Assembly: GCA_022414725.1 (NCBI GenBank)
Contig: CM039464.1
Coordinates: 38,649,420-38,713,419, forward strand
From: Microglena sp. YARC
Lineage: Eukaryota; Chlorophyta; Chlorophyceae; Chlamydomonadales; Chlamydomonadaceae
Direction of reading: 5' to 3'
DNA length: 64,000 nucleotides
Below the pieces are notes generated by a model that had not been told where the DNA came from, made no database searches, and saw only the letters and a list, made by a program, of their open reading frames with translations. The translations under genes and the position numbers were made by a program. The stretch's first letter is position 1. Each line of letters begins with the position of its first letter. Below are positions 53,330 to 63,949 of this stretch, one piece after another.

Positions 53330-53800
53330 CTGAGACACCGTGCTGCTGAGATTGTCTGAAATCACTGCACAGAGTCTCTGACAACACTTCGAAACCAACC
53401 AGACACTGTCCTGCTGACATTCTCTGAAATCCCTGTACAGAGTCTCAGACAGCACTTCTAAACCAACTAGACACTGTGCTGCTGAGAGTGTCTGAAATCA
53501 CTGTACAGAGTCTCAGACAGCACTTCCAAACCAACTAGACACTGTGCTGCTGAGAGTGTCTGAAATCCCTGTACAAAGTCTCTGGCAGCACTTCGAAACC
53601 ACCAAGCACTGTGCTGCTGACATTATTTGAAATCCCTGAACAGAGTCTCTGGCAGCACTTTGAAACCACTCAGACACTGTGCTGCTGACATTCTCTGAAA
53701 TCCCTGAACAGAGTCTCTGGCAGCACTTTGAAACCACCCAGACACAGTGCTGCTGAGAGTGTCTGAAATCCCTGTACAGCGTCTCTGACAACACTCCAAA
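53330..53800. repeat. ~84-88 bp tandem repeat (about 5.5 units)
   Basis: Units contain GACACTGTGCTGCTGAGAGT, GTCTGAAATCCCTGTACAGA, GTCTCTGGCAGCACTTCGAA and ACCAACTA. The minus-strand frames repeat a short peptide (LPETLFRDF) but have no domain. Confidence 0.8.
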
Positions 53801-53954
53801 GAGTCGCTAGTACGTCTCCATCCAGCAGTATATTTTGAGACTGAGGAGTTGGTTGCAAGACTTAAAGTGCTTGTTAATACATCCCCTTCTCTGTCACGCT
53901 GTAGTCCGAGCTCAGGCGCAGTAAGAGCTGCGGAAGCAAAACCCACAGTCCTGT

Positions 53955-54135
53955 TTCTTTTTGGAGCTACTCGTAGCAGCTTTTAGCCAGCTCCCTTTCC
54001 CTGTCCTTGGGCCAAACCTGGCGCGAGCTAGTGCTTCCGAAAGCTGATATGACAAGCATTCCAATGCAAATGAAAGCTTCAGGTTTGAGCCAGCAGCTAG
54101 TGGAGCTAGCTGGAAGCTGCCATGCGTTGCCAAAA
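53955..54135. mobile_element. MITE, second AGCAGCTTC subfamily
   Basis: GGAGCTACTCGTAGCAGCTT at the left and GGAGCTAGCTGGAAGCTGCC at the right form the inverted repeat, with AGCTGATATGACAAGCATTC inside. It matches copies at 43518-43696 and 59050-59225. Confidence 0.6.
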
Positions 54136-54642
54136 AAAGAAACAGTGGCCCATAGTGACCATAGTAGCACTCGTGCACAAACACACACACACAAGAAACA
54201 GTGGCTCATAGTAACCTTCACCAGTGCAAGCGAATGGGAAGGTTCCTTCAACTCCACGCCCCGTGGCAAGGCGTAGAATTTTTCAATTTTCCTTCCCCTT
54301 CCGATAGTCTTCGAATATCTGGATCATTCAAGGTTGACCAGCTACAAGGTTGGCTAAGTAACTAGCCCTGGACTTCAAGATCCATGCAACAAATATAAAA
54401 CACTTTGAACTCCCGAGAATGCCATTCCGAATAGAAACAAGTTATATACCTGTCAATAGCGTAGCTGTCCCAAGCAAAGGGCAAGGAACTTAGATGAATC
54501 AAATATCACTATATATGATATCACACTACCACTGTATATGATATCACTACATCAATATATCACTATATAATGATGATAATGATGATGATATTTGATATCC
54601 CAGCAACCACTGGTCGAGCTATATTGGCAGACTATCCTATTG
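54136..54642. other. 3' flank of gene E
   Basis: Non-coding. Contains ATATCACTAYATCA repeats and a short ATGATGATAATGATGATGAT run between 54500 and 54600. No other feature seen. Confidence 0.35.
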
Positions 54643-56028
54643 CTACCAAAACACCCGTCTTCTCTCTGCTATTGTCTGCCGGCAGATCGGGCAGAACTGG
54701 ATGAGGTCCGAGCAAGCTCGGCACATCGTATGGCCACAAGGATCCAAGCTAGTGTCCTTAGGGGCAGATAGGCATATGCCACACTCAGCAGCCGCATCAC
54801 GCACATTGTTCATCTCCCTCTGCACACGCTTTTCAAACACTGCCTTCCTAAGGTATTCCAGGTCCACATTGACCAACAAGGGCTCCAACGTTTCAAGGTC
54901 TTGGGATGCTATGACTTGCTCTTGGCCGGTCATGCAAGCCCTGTGCACCTCATACTCATCATTCTCTGCACTTGATTCTGCTAGCTGTGTTACATAGTCA
55001 TCAATCCTTGATCTTGCTGCTGCTAGCTGCTCCTCACGCTCATCAATCCTTGATCTTGATTGTGCTAGCTGCTCCTTATACCCTTTATTCTTTGATCTTT
55101 CAGATGCTAGCTGCTCCTCGTACTCATCAGTCTTTGACTTTGCTGCTGCTAACTGGGTACTCAACTTCCTCTTCTTTGCTTGCAGGTTTCTCATTGCGTT
55201 TTGAGCAGGTCGTCGGTCCCCACCTTGTTGAGCATCAGACCTCTTACTCATGTGAATGAAGATGACGCCAGCAACGTCTTGGTGGCCATGTTCTAACGCT
55301 TTATCTAGTGCTGTCTGCCCACGAGTATTCTTTAGGGTCGCCATAGCACCGCCGTCAAGGAGTGCCTTGATGCACTCCACGTTTCCCCTTCATGCAGCAT
55401 GATGCAGAGGGGAGTTGCCATTACTATCCTGTGTGCTGACCTCAGCACCGTCGTCAAGGAGAGCCATGATGCACTCCTCATGTCCCTTCAGTGCAGCATC
55501 ACTCAAAGGGGCTCTGCAAGCAGTACCCTGTGTGTTGACCTCAGCACCGCTGTCAAGGAGAATCCTGATGCACTCCGCGTGTCCATTCCATGCAGCAAGA
55601 TGCAAAACGGAGTGGCCAATATCATTCTGTGCGTTGACCTCAGCACCGCTGCCAAGGAGAGCCTTGATGCACTCCTCATGTCCTTTCCGTGCAGCATCAT
55701 GCAGAGGGGTGATTCCACCATTACACTGTGTGTTAACGCTAGCACCGCTGTCAAGGAGAATCCTGATGCACTCCGCATGTCCATTACATGCAGCATAATT
55801 CAAAGGGGAGATGCCAAGGTCATTCTTCTTGTCCACTACAGCCCCGCTTTCAAGGAGAACCCTGATACAGTCCGCGTGTCCACGGAATGCAGCCATATGC
55901 AGAGGGGTGCTGTCCTCCATGCAATTCACGTTGGCTGCCTGCTTCAGTAGAGAAACCACCTGATTAACATCACCATCTTGGGACGACTGTACAAGTTGTC
56001 TGTCAAGACTGCTCAGTATTGACGACAT
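54643..56028 (-). pseudogene. Gene E: ankyrin-repeat RING gene with one in-frame TGA
   Basis: The frame begins MSSILSSLDRQLVQSSQDGD at 56028. It encodes the cap and about six ankyrin repeats, then meets TGA at 55392-55390 within LHHAA*RGNVECIKALL. Genes D and F have TGG (Trp) here (AAWKGH, AAWTGH), so a single G-to-A change explains it and the frame continues unchanged. Downstream come the last repeats (NTRGQTALDKALEHGHQD), a basic SKRSDAQQGGD linker and a long coiled coil. The coil has about five 14-residue units (KSKTDEYEEQLASERSKN, SRIDEREEQLAAARSRI). The module (GQEQVIASQDLETLEPLLVN) and an intact RING (CGIC, PCGHTMC, CRAC, CPIC) follow, ending RRVFW-TAG. It is closest to gene F by linker and coil. 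It is a single-mutation pseudogene, a read-through gene, or an error. Confidence 0.8.
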
Positions 56029-56640
56029 GTTGCCTTCCCACTGACTGAGGTGTTGAGCAGCTTCCTGCGTTGATGTGCATGATCAACATACGTTGGTGAA
56101 TTGTACGATCAATTCAACATCACACATTGTCACAAGTGAGACTGCTGGAAAAGTGCTATAGGCTGCAATAAGTAAGGAAGCGTTATTATGGAAGGCTACA
56201 TGGCTACCATTTCAAAGACAGGCAGGCATTAAGCCCGCATGGGCCGAAGATGGGGCTACAGCTGTAGCTCTCCATGTGGCCTTGTTCAAGCTTACATATG
56301 AACTGGAAGTGGTGTGGACAATATCCCCCACAATGTGCTGTTTTGATTTGCTATATTTTTTCTTTGCTTTCTATTGCTTGTTCCCTTTTATTGATCATTC
56401 GAGAATGGTCGGAAGAACCCCCCACACCCACCCACCCACCCTCCCAGAATGTCTTGGAGCGGGCTTGTCTTGGGTAAACAATGGCATGTCGGCACTTACC
56501 GACGAAGCTATTCCTTGGGCTGGCGACGAGACCGTAGTTGGGCTAGAGTAAGGACACTTAGCATGCAGAATTAGCAATTGAGTTCCAACTCAAGGACGAC
56601 GATATCTGAAAACGCACCGATCCGAAACTACGCTTTCCTC
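56029..56640 (-). promoter_or_regulatory. Conserved 5' flank of gene E
   Basis: Contains the family blocks in order: TTCCTGCGTTGATGTGCATG, ATACGTTGGTG, GAGACTGCTGGAAAAGTGC, AGCGTTATTATGGAAGGCTA, GAAGATGGGGCT, TTTTCTTTGCTTTC, CCCACCCACCCACCC and GACGAGACCGTAGTTGG. The TATA position reads CCATAATAACGC on the minus strand. A G/C-rich stretch at 56640-56790 with GGGCTACGAGATT resembles one in the gene F flank near 63440. Confidence 0.45.
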
Positions 56641-57140
56641 GGGCTTTCCTCGGGCTTTCCCGGGCTTTTCTGGTCCAGGGACCTTGGGACCCGCGCTGGG
56701 GCCGGCCCGGGGGGCCGGTCTGGGACATGGGGGGCCTAGGGCTACGAGATTGATCAAATCTTCCTGGGCAAGTCTGTAAACTGTCTAATCCGCTTGGTAC
56801 CTACTCTCAAAACTTGCCGTCGTATGCTCCCAGCTCCCTTATCTCAAAGTATTTTCTTTTTCGTACGAGAAGGATTTTTGCCTGGGCCATCGCATAGGGG
56901 ACTTGGAGTTGGAAAACGACGAGCAAGCCAGAAATGGCTGATAACCCATGTAACAATCCAGTGAATTATCTAGTTATCTGATATTCTAATCTTCTAATAC
57001 CGATATCTGACCATCTGATCTTTATGAACGATTGATGAGGCCATATCGAGGGAATCAGCAATTGGTTGGCCAGCCCTAGTTGCTCAAGACCCCATAAGGT
57101 TTGATTTGTTTTATTTGTGTAATTTATTTTATTTGTTGTT
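56641..57140. other. Non-coding
   Basis: CTCGGGCTTTC is repeated three times at 56638-56670. The rest shows no recognised feature. Confidence 0.35.
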
Positions 57141-57250
57141 TTTAGTCGTGAAAGGAATTACACCCCAGGAGTTGTATCTCCAGACAAAAAACAGCGACAC
57201 CGAGGATTCAGTTCGAATGGCGTTGCTACTCCTCCAAAAGAGTATGAGCA
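57141..57250 (-). mobile_element. SINE-like element, diverged copy 3
   Basis: TAGTCGTGAAAGGAATTACA, CCCCAGGAGTTGTATCTCC, ACCGAGGATTCAGTTCGAAT and a GCTACTCCT segment align with 6003-6140 and 38511-38637. It is preceded by T-rich sequence, the expected tail on the minus strand. Confidence 0.55.
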
Positions 57251-59049
57251 AGAAGGTAAGGTCCTACTAATATATAGGGTTTGATAGTAATTTATTTAGC
57301 AGCTTTTTATTTTTAAGTCAGTTTACTTTAGCTTATGTTTTCATATAATGTAATAAGTAACTTAGACTAAGAAGACTTCAAATAGGAAATTCTAAATTTC
57401 GAAAACGCTGAATTCGAGGATTAGAGGAAGAGAGCAATTAAGACTTCAAAATAGTAAAAAATTAGAAAATTAGAAATTTAGAAAACGTTGAATTCGAGGA
57501 TTCGAGCAATCGAGCATCGGCATATCCTACTAATATATCGATGATCTTGCAACTATGAACAATGGAGCTCGAATGAAATCCTTAGGAGAAGCAGAGAATG
57601 CACTTTGTTGCATCAACTTGCGTTTTCGTGGATATCGCGCAGGATAACTTCCACCAATTGGTCGAATGAGCAGCCCTAAGTTGGATGTAAACCCAATAAC
57701 AATCAGGGTTGTTTAGGACGCTGCGTCCTTTCATCGCAGACGCAACGTCGAAGGGTTCGCTGTGTCGCAGGACGCAGGCTACACAATTGGTCGCGTCTCA
57801 GGCAGCAGAGTCGGGGGTCCTTCTGAAGTAACCAGTCAACAATCCCATCACATCCACTTATCCAACCTACCATATAAAGATGCTCACCGCCAACAGTACT
57901 AAGAATTCAAGATGTAAAACATTCGTAATTAACGCATTACTAATTAGTTGTGATTACGGTATACATCATCCAGCAATTTATGTATGCAGACTCTCTAGGC
58001 AATACTCATCAACTGTATAGCACATCGCTAGTGACATGGTTCAAAGATGCGCGAGGGACGGAGCCAGTCAGAAAGGGGTGAGGCAAGAGCCAGTCTTGGA
58101 CCTGAATGCTGAATGCCGGGGCATGCTCTAGGGCGTACCAGGATTACCCGTATGCTTACGCTTGTAACCAACCCCATCGACGTTTCTGGCGAATTTCATC
58201 TTCCATACCGCACCATTTCTGCACAACCTAGGCTGAGCGTGTCCTCTACCCTCTCAGTTTTCTTCATGTCTAAGGCCAGGCACGGTGGTCGCGTGAGATC
58301 GGCACTCGGGGCGGCCCCGCTTGGTGATCTATAACCGGGATGCGACGTTTAAATGGTGAAGTCATCGGACCAAGTTGAAAGGTTGGTTTGGGTAGCCACA
58401 TGGCATACTTGGGGGGTGCATTGAGTACACACAAATGTGGGCGGGGAGGTCTGGATATGCCTCATTGACACCATGTGTGATTCGAATCTTGGTATGCCCA
58501 AATAGGGCTGCTTAGGTAGGGTAATCTGGCACATACTAGCAAGTATGTGGCCCAGGGCACAAATCTGGCAGCTCTACCTATCATGTATGTGTGCTCCATG
58601 CATGCCCCAAACATGCCATGTGGCTACCCAAACAAAGCTTGCAACTTGGTCCGTTCACTTTCATTTTTTAAAGCTATAGTCTAGTGGCGTGTGTGCAATG
58701 TCAATAGCCTATTTACATTCCATTTGGGGCATGGGGAGAGAAGGCTCAGCTTACAGAAGGATGGACATGCAACACGACATTAAATTACTTGTAAAAGGTC
58801 CTAACTGCAAACCATATCCAAGGGGATGTATCCTTCTTCACATAGGATATACAAAATTAAATAGAAATACGGGTAATCCTGGTCCAGCCTACTCCCAACT
58901 GCATGCGACCAGGTAATAGCTAAGTCCCGTGATGAGGATGTGTTATGTACGCCAGCACAGTATTTCATGGTGTAGTCAACAACTCTTATAACATAGGATG
59001 CAAGTTTGACCCTGCGGCTGGAGAGAACTGCTCTATTTCTTTGGGGGTC
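57251..59049. other. Non-coding; old duplicated sequence
   Basis: No gene recognised. AGACTTCAAA with AGAAAATTAGAAA-like segments repeats at 57368-57500, along with GAATTCGAGGATT at 57413 and 57490. Parts of 57950-59000 are diverged copies of 33890-34330 (CATCATCCAGCAATTTATGT, TATGTACGCCAGCACAG). ACCAGGATTACCCGTAT at 58138 is inversely repeated near 58870 (ATACGGGTAATCCTGGT), an exact 17 bp inverted pair about 730 bases apart. Confidence 0.4.
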
Positions 59050-59225
59050 TGTACATATATAGTAGCTCCAAGGCAGCTCCTTTTATCCGTCCTTGGCCCT
59101 AAACAGAAGCTAGCCAGTGCACATAAAAGCTGGTATGGCAGTCACTCCAATGCAGCTGACAACTTTGGGCTTGACCCAGTTGCTGGTTTATGGAGCTGAC
59201 TGGAAGCTGCTATGAGTTGCACAAA
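59050..59225. mobile_element. MITE, second AGCAGCTTC subfamily
   Basis: TAGTAGCTCCAAGGCAGCTC and GGAGCTGACTGGAAGCTGCT are inverted partners, with AAGCTGGTATGGCAGTCACT and CCAATGCAGCTGAC inside. Closest relative is 11320-11490, and the following sequence (AGAACTGCCCACGAACTCAG) also matches there. Confidence 0.6.
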
Positions 59226-60339
59226 TAGAAACAGTAGAGAACTGCCCACGAACTCAGCAAGCCATTAGGATAGCGGGGTCATAGTTCAAGTTGGACACAA
59301 GAGCACTGCCCCCCAACTTGACCAACGGAGCATGGGCGGTTAAGTAAAACTTAGGGAGACTGAGGAGAACTTCTTAGAGCCCACAAATTGACTAAGGGGC
59401 AAAGGGGGTCAAATTTCAACTTGGAAAGAAGAGTATGGACCTGCATTGTTCAAAAAGTACGTTTCATGTCAAATGCAGATTGGTGAGGGTCTGTTACGAT
59501 GAAAACGTATATTCCAGCTCAAGAAAAGCGGATTTGGGCAAATGAAACGTAGATTTTGCTCATGTATGTATGTTGTTACAGTCAAGGGGTAGGCCAACTA
59601 GGCTAAAGGGACTTGTCCAACTGTGACAGGAGAGGCTAAAACGAAAAATCACGGTTGAGCTGAACCCCACAAATTTGTTTTACCGGCGGGGGCCCTGAGT
59701 TTTTGCTACAGTGATAATTTGTTTCTACGATTATGAAACATAGATGTTGAGAACAGTTACTGTTTGTCAAAACGTATATTTGGAAAAACCCTTGAATAGC
59801 CTAGGCCAGGTATATATGGACCTGCCCACAAACTTAGTCGACCAAGCAAGGGCGGGGGTCTTAGGCAGGGCTTTTCGTTCTTTCTTAATTATCAGCTTCC
59901 AGGCTGCTCCCTGAGCCAGCGGCCGTGAGACGACCACATATAACAGCAGTTCTAGACAGCTCCAAGGTGCTCCAAGTAGCGTTATGTTTGGATTTATAGT
60001 GGTCAAGCAAAATCGCCAACTAGACTCTATCTAAAGGAACTCTGCTACTGCCAGAGGTGCCCTACCCCAAGGTGCCTCTACCCAACTGAAAATGGTTCAT
60101 CAAGGAACAGCAAATTCCGGGCTTGATCCAGTGGTTGGCTTATGGGGCTGGCTGGAAGCTGCCATGCGTAGCTCCCTAAAGAAACAGTGGTGACCTTGAG
60201 TCCCTCCACCCAACTTAAGTAATGTGTGATCAAGTTATGACTAATCTCAGGCTTGATCCAGCATTTGCCTAATGGAGCTGGCTAGAAGCTGTCATGCATA
60301 GCACCCCCCCCAAAACAGTGATGACCTTGAGTCCCTCCA
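59226..60339. other. Non-coding with MITE fragments
   Basis: Half copies of AGCAGCTTC-family ends occur near 59880-59990, 60115-60175 and 60245-60305. ACTTGACCAACRGAGCATGG also occurs at 11673. No coding region. Confidence 0.4.
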
Positions 60340-60900
60340 CCGAACTTGAGACATGCCTCATCAAAGAATGACCAAAGAAAGCATGTTTTCTACACCCCTA
60401 GATGCGCTATGTACCCCAAGAGTGACGTTGAGTTCCTCTATCCAACTTGGGACATGTATGCCTCATCAAGGAATCAGTAAAGGTAGTCTGTCAGCATCAG
60501 CCCTAGGTGCGCTACTCTGTGCGCTACCCCAAGATTGCCCTATAATCTCTCCACAGTACGGAAGACATCCATCACCAAGGAATAACTAAAGGCAGTCTGC
60601 CTGCATCAGCCCTACGTGCCCTACTCCGTGCGCTACCCCAAGATTGCCCTAGACTCCCTCAACCGTACTGAAGACATCCATCACTAAGGAATGACTAAAT
60701 GAAGTCTGTTTGCTACAGCACTATATGTGCTACCCCGTGCGCCACCCCAAGGGTGCCCTAGACTCCCTCCACTGTACTGAAGACATCCATCATCAAGCTA
60801 TATATGGCGAAAGAAACACACATCTCCTCTCTGTTACCATATGCATATATATCTGTAGGACGTATCACAGCCACCACTAGTCAAGCCGAAGAAGCTATAG
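60340..60900. repeat. ~115 bp tandem repeat 3' of gene F
   Basis: Four to five units with CATCAAGGAATRACTAAAGG, CATCAGCCCTAGRTGCGCTA, CCCCAAGATTGCCCTAGACT and CAGTACGGAAGACATCCATC match the family at 11600-12740. The block ends with GAAAGAAACACACATCTCCT (60809-60830), a degraded echo of the gene 3' end. This is followed within 70 bases by the real stop codon of gene F. Confidence 0.75.
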
Positions 60901-62370
60901 CTACATAAACACTCGTCTCCTCTCTGTTATTGTCTGCCGGCAGATCGGGCAGACATGAATGAGATCTGAGCAAGATCGGCAAAAGGTATGGCCACAAGGA
61001 TGCAAGCTAGTGTCCTTTGGGGCATACAGGCATACGCCACACTCAGCAGCCGCATGAAGTGCCTTGTTGACATCCCTCTGCACACGCTTCTCAACCACAG
61101 TCTTCATAAGGCATCCCAGGTCCACGTTGGCCAACAAGGGCTCCAACGTTTCAAGGTCTTGGGACGCTAGGACATCTTCCTTGCCCATCATGCAAGCCAT
61201 GCGCACCTCAAACTTATCAATCTTTGCTCTTGATTCTGCTAGCTGTGTCACAGAGTCATCAATCTTTGATCTTGCTGCTGCTAGCTGCTCCTGACGCCTA
61301 TCAATCCTTGATCTTGCTATAGATAGCTGCTCCTTGTACTCTTCATTCTTTGATTTTTCAGATGCTAGCTGCTCCTCCCCCTCGTCAATCCTTGATCTTG
61401 CTGCTGCTAGCTGCTCCTTATACTCCTCATTCTTTGATCTCTCAGATGCTAGCTGATCCTCGTACTCATCAGTCTTTGACTTTGCTGCTGCTAACTGGGT
61501 ACTCAACTTCCTCTTCTTTGCTAGCAGGTTTCTCAATCCGTTTTGAGCAGGTCGTTGGTCCCCACCTTGTTGAGCATCAGACCTCTTACTCATGTGAATG
61601 AAGATGACGTCAGCAACGTCTTGGTGGCCATATTCAAACGCTTTATCTAGTACTGACTGCCCATGAGTATTCTTTAGGGTCACCATAGCACCGCTGACAA
61701 GAAGAGTCCTGATGCTCTTCATGTGTCCTGTCCATGCAGCATGGTGCAGAGGGGTGTTACCATTACTATCCTGTGTGTTGACCTCAGCACCGTTGTCAAG
61801 GAGAGCCTTGATGCACTCCTCATGTCCCATCAGTGCAGCATCATGCAGAGGGGTTCTGCCATCAGTACCCTGTGTGTTGACCCCAGCACCGCTTTCAAGG
61901 AGAACCCTGATGCACTCCACGTGCCCCTTCCATGCAGCCAGATGCAGAGGGGTTTTGCCTTTCGTATCCCTTGTGTCCACCTCAGCACCAATTGCAAGGA
62001 GAGCCTTGATGCACTCCAATTGCCCATCACATGCAGCAATATGCAGAGGGGTGTTGCCACTTGTATCCTGTGTATCCACCTGAGCACCGCTGTCAATGAG
62101 AATCCTGATGCACTCCAATCGTCCATTACATGCAGCACAATGCAAAGGGGTTCTGCCATCGTCATTCTTCTTGTCCACTACAGCACCGCTTTCGAGGAGA
62201 ACCCTGATGCACTCCACGTGTCCATTGAATGCAGCCTTGTACAGAGGGGTGCTGAAGTCCATGCAATTCACGTTGGCTCCCCGCTCCAGTAGCAAAACTA
62301 CCTTGTTGACATCACCATCTCGCGACGACTGAATAAGCTGTCGGTCAAGACTGCTCAGTATTGACGGCAT
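60901..62370 (-). CDS. Gene F: intact ankyrin-repeat RING protein with long coiled coil (489 aa)
   Basis: Predicted RING E3 ubiquitin ligase; ankyrins likely bind targets and the coil likely mediates self-association (inferred). It starts MPSILSSLDRQLIQSSRDGD and ends RRRVFM-TAG. After the cap come seven ankyrin repeats (to about residue 262). A SKRSDAQQGGDQRPAQNG linker follows, then the family's longest coiled coil (about 285-385). The coil has seven or so 14-residue units (EEYKEQLAAARSRIDEGEEQ). The pre-RING module (GKEDVLASQDLETLEPLLAN) occupies about 386-443. The RING uses Cys444, 447, 459, His461, Cys464, 467, 474 and 477, spacing C-x2-C-x11-C-x-H-x2-C-x2-C-x6-C-x2-C, close to the IAP/Mind-bomb style. 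There is no signal peptide or membrane segment. Closest relative is gene E. Confidence 0.9.
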   Translation of the reverse strand: MPSILSSLDRQLIQSSRDGDVNKVVLLLERGANVNCMDFSTPLYKAAFNGHVECIRVLLESGAVVDKKNDDGRTPLHCAACNGRLECIRILIDSGAQVDTQDTSGNTPLHIAACDGQLECIKALLAIGAEVDTRDTKGKTPLHLAAWKGHVECIRVLLESGAGVNTQGTDGRTPLHDAALMGHEECIKALLDNGAEVNTQDSNGNTPLHHAAWTGHMKSIRTLLVSGAMVTLKNTHGQSVLDKAFEYGHQDVADVIFIHMSKRSDAQQGGDQRPAQNGLRNLLAKKRKLSTQLAAAKSKTDEYEDQLASERSKNEEYKEQLAAARSRIDEGEEQLASEKSKNEEYKEQLSIARSRIDRRQEQLAAARSKIDDSVTQLAESRAKIDKFEVRMACMMGKEDVLASQDLETLEPLLANVDLGCLMKTVVEKRVQRDVNKALHAAAECGVCLYAPKDTSLHPCGHTFCRSCSDLIHVCPICRQTITERRRVFM

Positions 62371-63757
62371 GTTGCCTCCCCACTGACAAGAGCGGTGTTG
62401 AGCTTCCTGCGATGATGCGCATGATCAACATATGTTGGTGAATTATATGGCCAAATCAACATCACACGGTATCCCAAGTGAGACTGCTAGAGAATGTGCT
62501 ATAGGCTGCGATGAGTAAGGAAGCGTTAATATGCAAGGCTAGATGGCTACCATTACACAGACAGGCATGCACCAAGACCGAATGGGCAGAAGATGGGGAT
62601 TCGGCCTCGGGCCCCAGTGTACTAATGCAGCTCTCCATGTGGCCTAGTTCAGGCTTACACATGGACTGCAAATAGTGTGGACAGTATACCGAACAATGTG
62701 CTGCTTTGTTTTAGCTCTATTTCTTCTTTGGTTTCTATTGCTTGTTTCCTTTGATTGCTCACACGAGAAGGGTTGGAAGAACCCACCCTACCGCCCACCC
62801 AACCAGCATGTTGTGGAGCAGGCTTGTCTAGGGTCAACAATTACATGTCGGCACTCACTGGAGAAAGGGATTCCCTGAGCTAGCGATGAGACCGGACTTG
62901 GTCGAGAGCAAGGACGCTTGGCTTGCAGAAGTAACACTGTAGTTCACTCAACTCGAGGAGGACAAGATTTAATAACGCGTCGATCCGAAACTACTAACCA
63001 GGGCAGGACAGGCCGCGCGGTTCTGCGGTTCTTTAACTAAGCAGGAAAATAACCGATCGTAAATAAAAGAAGACTGCGGTCTGCTTACTAGCTTGTTGAG
63101 ATAGGAAGGTGTTGATTCCGATCTGCGTAACTGCGTAAGTGTCTCGGAACGGCGTTCTTCCTTTCTGGCGAATCACAGGCTATGCAGTTGCATAGAAGGT
63201 GCCGCAACCGATTATGAACTGGAAATAGGCCCGTACATGTAAATGGCCCCATGCATGGGGCGTCTGCGGGCATGTACCGCCCGTGTACGCCTGTCCCAGC
63301 CCCCCCTGCCCAGCCCCTGCCATGTACGGGCGTACGCAGGGTGTGGGTGTTCGCGGGTGTACGGGCCCGGTTCCAGGTCCCGGGACCCCGTGGGGTGCCT
63401 GCCGGGGTGCCTGGGACCTGGGGGGGCTGGGGCGGGGGCTGGGGCTACGAGATTATCAGATTGGGCAAGTCTTTAAACTTTCTAACCCGCTTAGTATGCA
63501 CCCTGGTTGGTCGGCCCTTGACGGCAGACCAAAGCATTGTCACCCCTGATTGACACCGATCGAAATTGTCAAAAATCGGTTTCCGAATCGGTTGGTGGTT
63601 AGAATGCCTACGAAAACGGTTGGGATTCCGACAGGAATTACCGAAAAGTGGTTGAGATTCCTGTAAATGCGGTTGAATCAGGGATGACAGTCATGTGCGA
63701 AACCATGCAAAACCATTATGGAAAACCTTTCTGCACCGCATCCCGCGCAGTATGCAC
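62371..63757 (-). promoter_or_regulatory. Conserved 5' flank of gene F, paralogous to 45069-46400
   Basis: Ordered blocks: CCCACTGACAAGAGCGGTGT, GATCAACATATGTTGGTG, GAGACTGCTAGAGAATGTGC, AATATGCAAGGCTAGATGGC, GAAGATGGGGATTCGG, CCCCAGTGTACTAATGC, CTATTTCTTCTTTGG and GGTCGAGAGCAAGGACGCTT. Similarity to the gene D flank then runs on through ACAGGCCGCGCGGTTCTGCG and AAAATCGGTTTCCGAATCGG. The TATA position reads GCATATTAACGC. Only the first few hundred bases are likely regulatory. Confidence 0.45.
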
Positions 63758-63949
63758 CAGGGTACTACAAAGAGCGCGCGGCAGCGCAATTTCGCGCATG
63801 CTTTTTGAGCTCCACTGCGCGTTTCGCAGTTTTTCAACCTCCTGTGGGCGCAGCGCGCAGTTTTTGCGTTTTTTTCACATCAAAGCGCCGGCCAATTTGA
63901 CGTTTGTGCGCTTTAAGCGCCGACCAATTTGACAAAATGTAGTGCCCTG
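63758..63949. mobile_element. hAT-type MITE, second full copy
   Basis: Ends are CAGGGTACTACAAA and the partner TGTAGTGCCCTG. Flanks GTATGCAC (63750-63757) and GTATGCTC (63950-63957) match at 7 of 8 bases. The interior is rich in GCGC and AAGCGC. The paralogous gene D flank near 46400-46420 lacks the insertion. Confidence 0.78.

Noticed and set aside
14386..62370. Alternative genetic code with TAG or TGA reassigned
   Set aside because: All six genes end in TAG at the same C-terminal position, and the internal TAG replaces Lys while the TGA replaces Trp, each only once. Point mutations are simpler.
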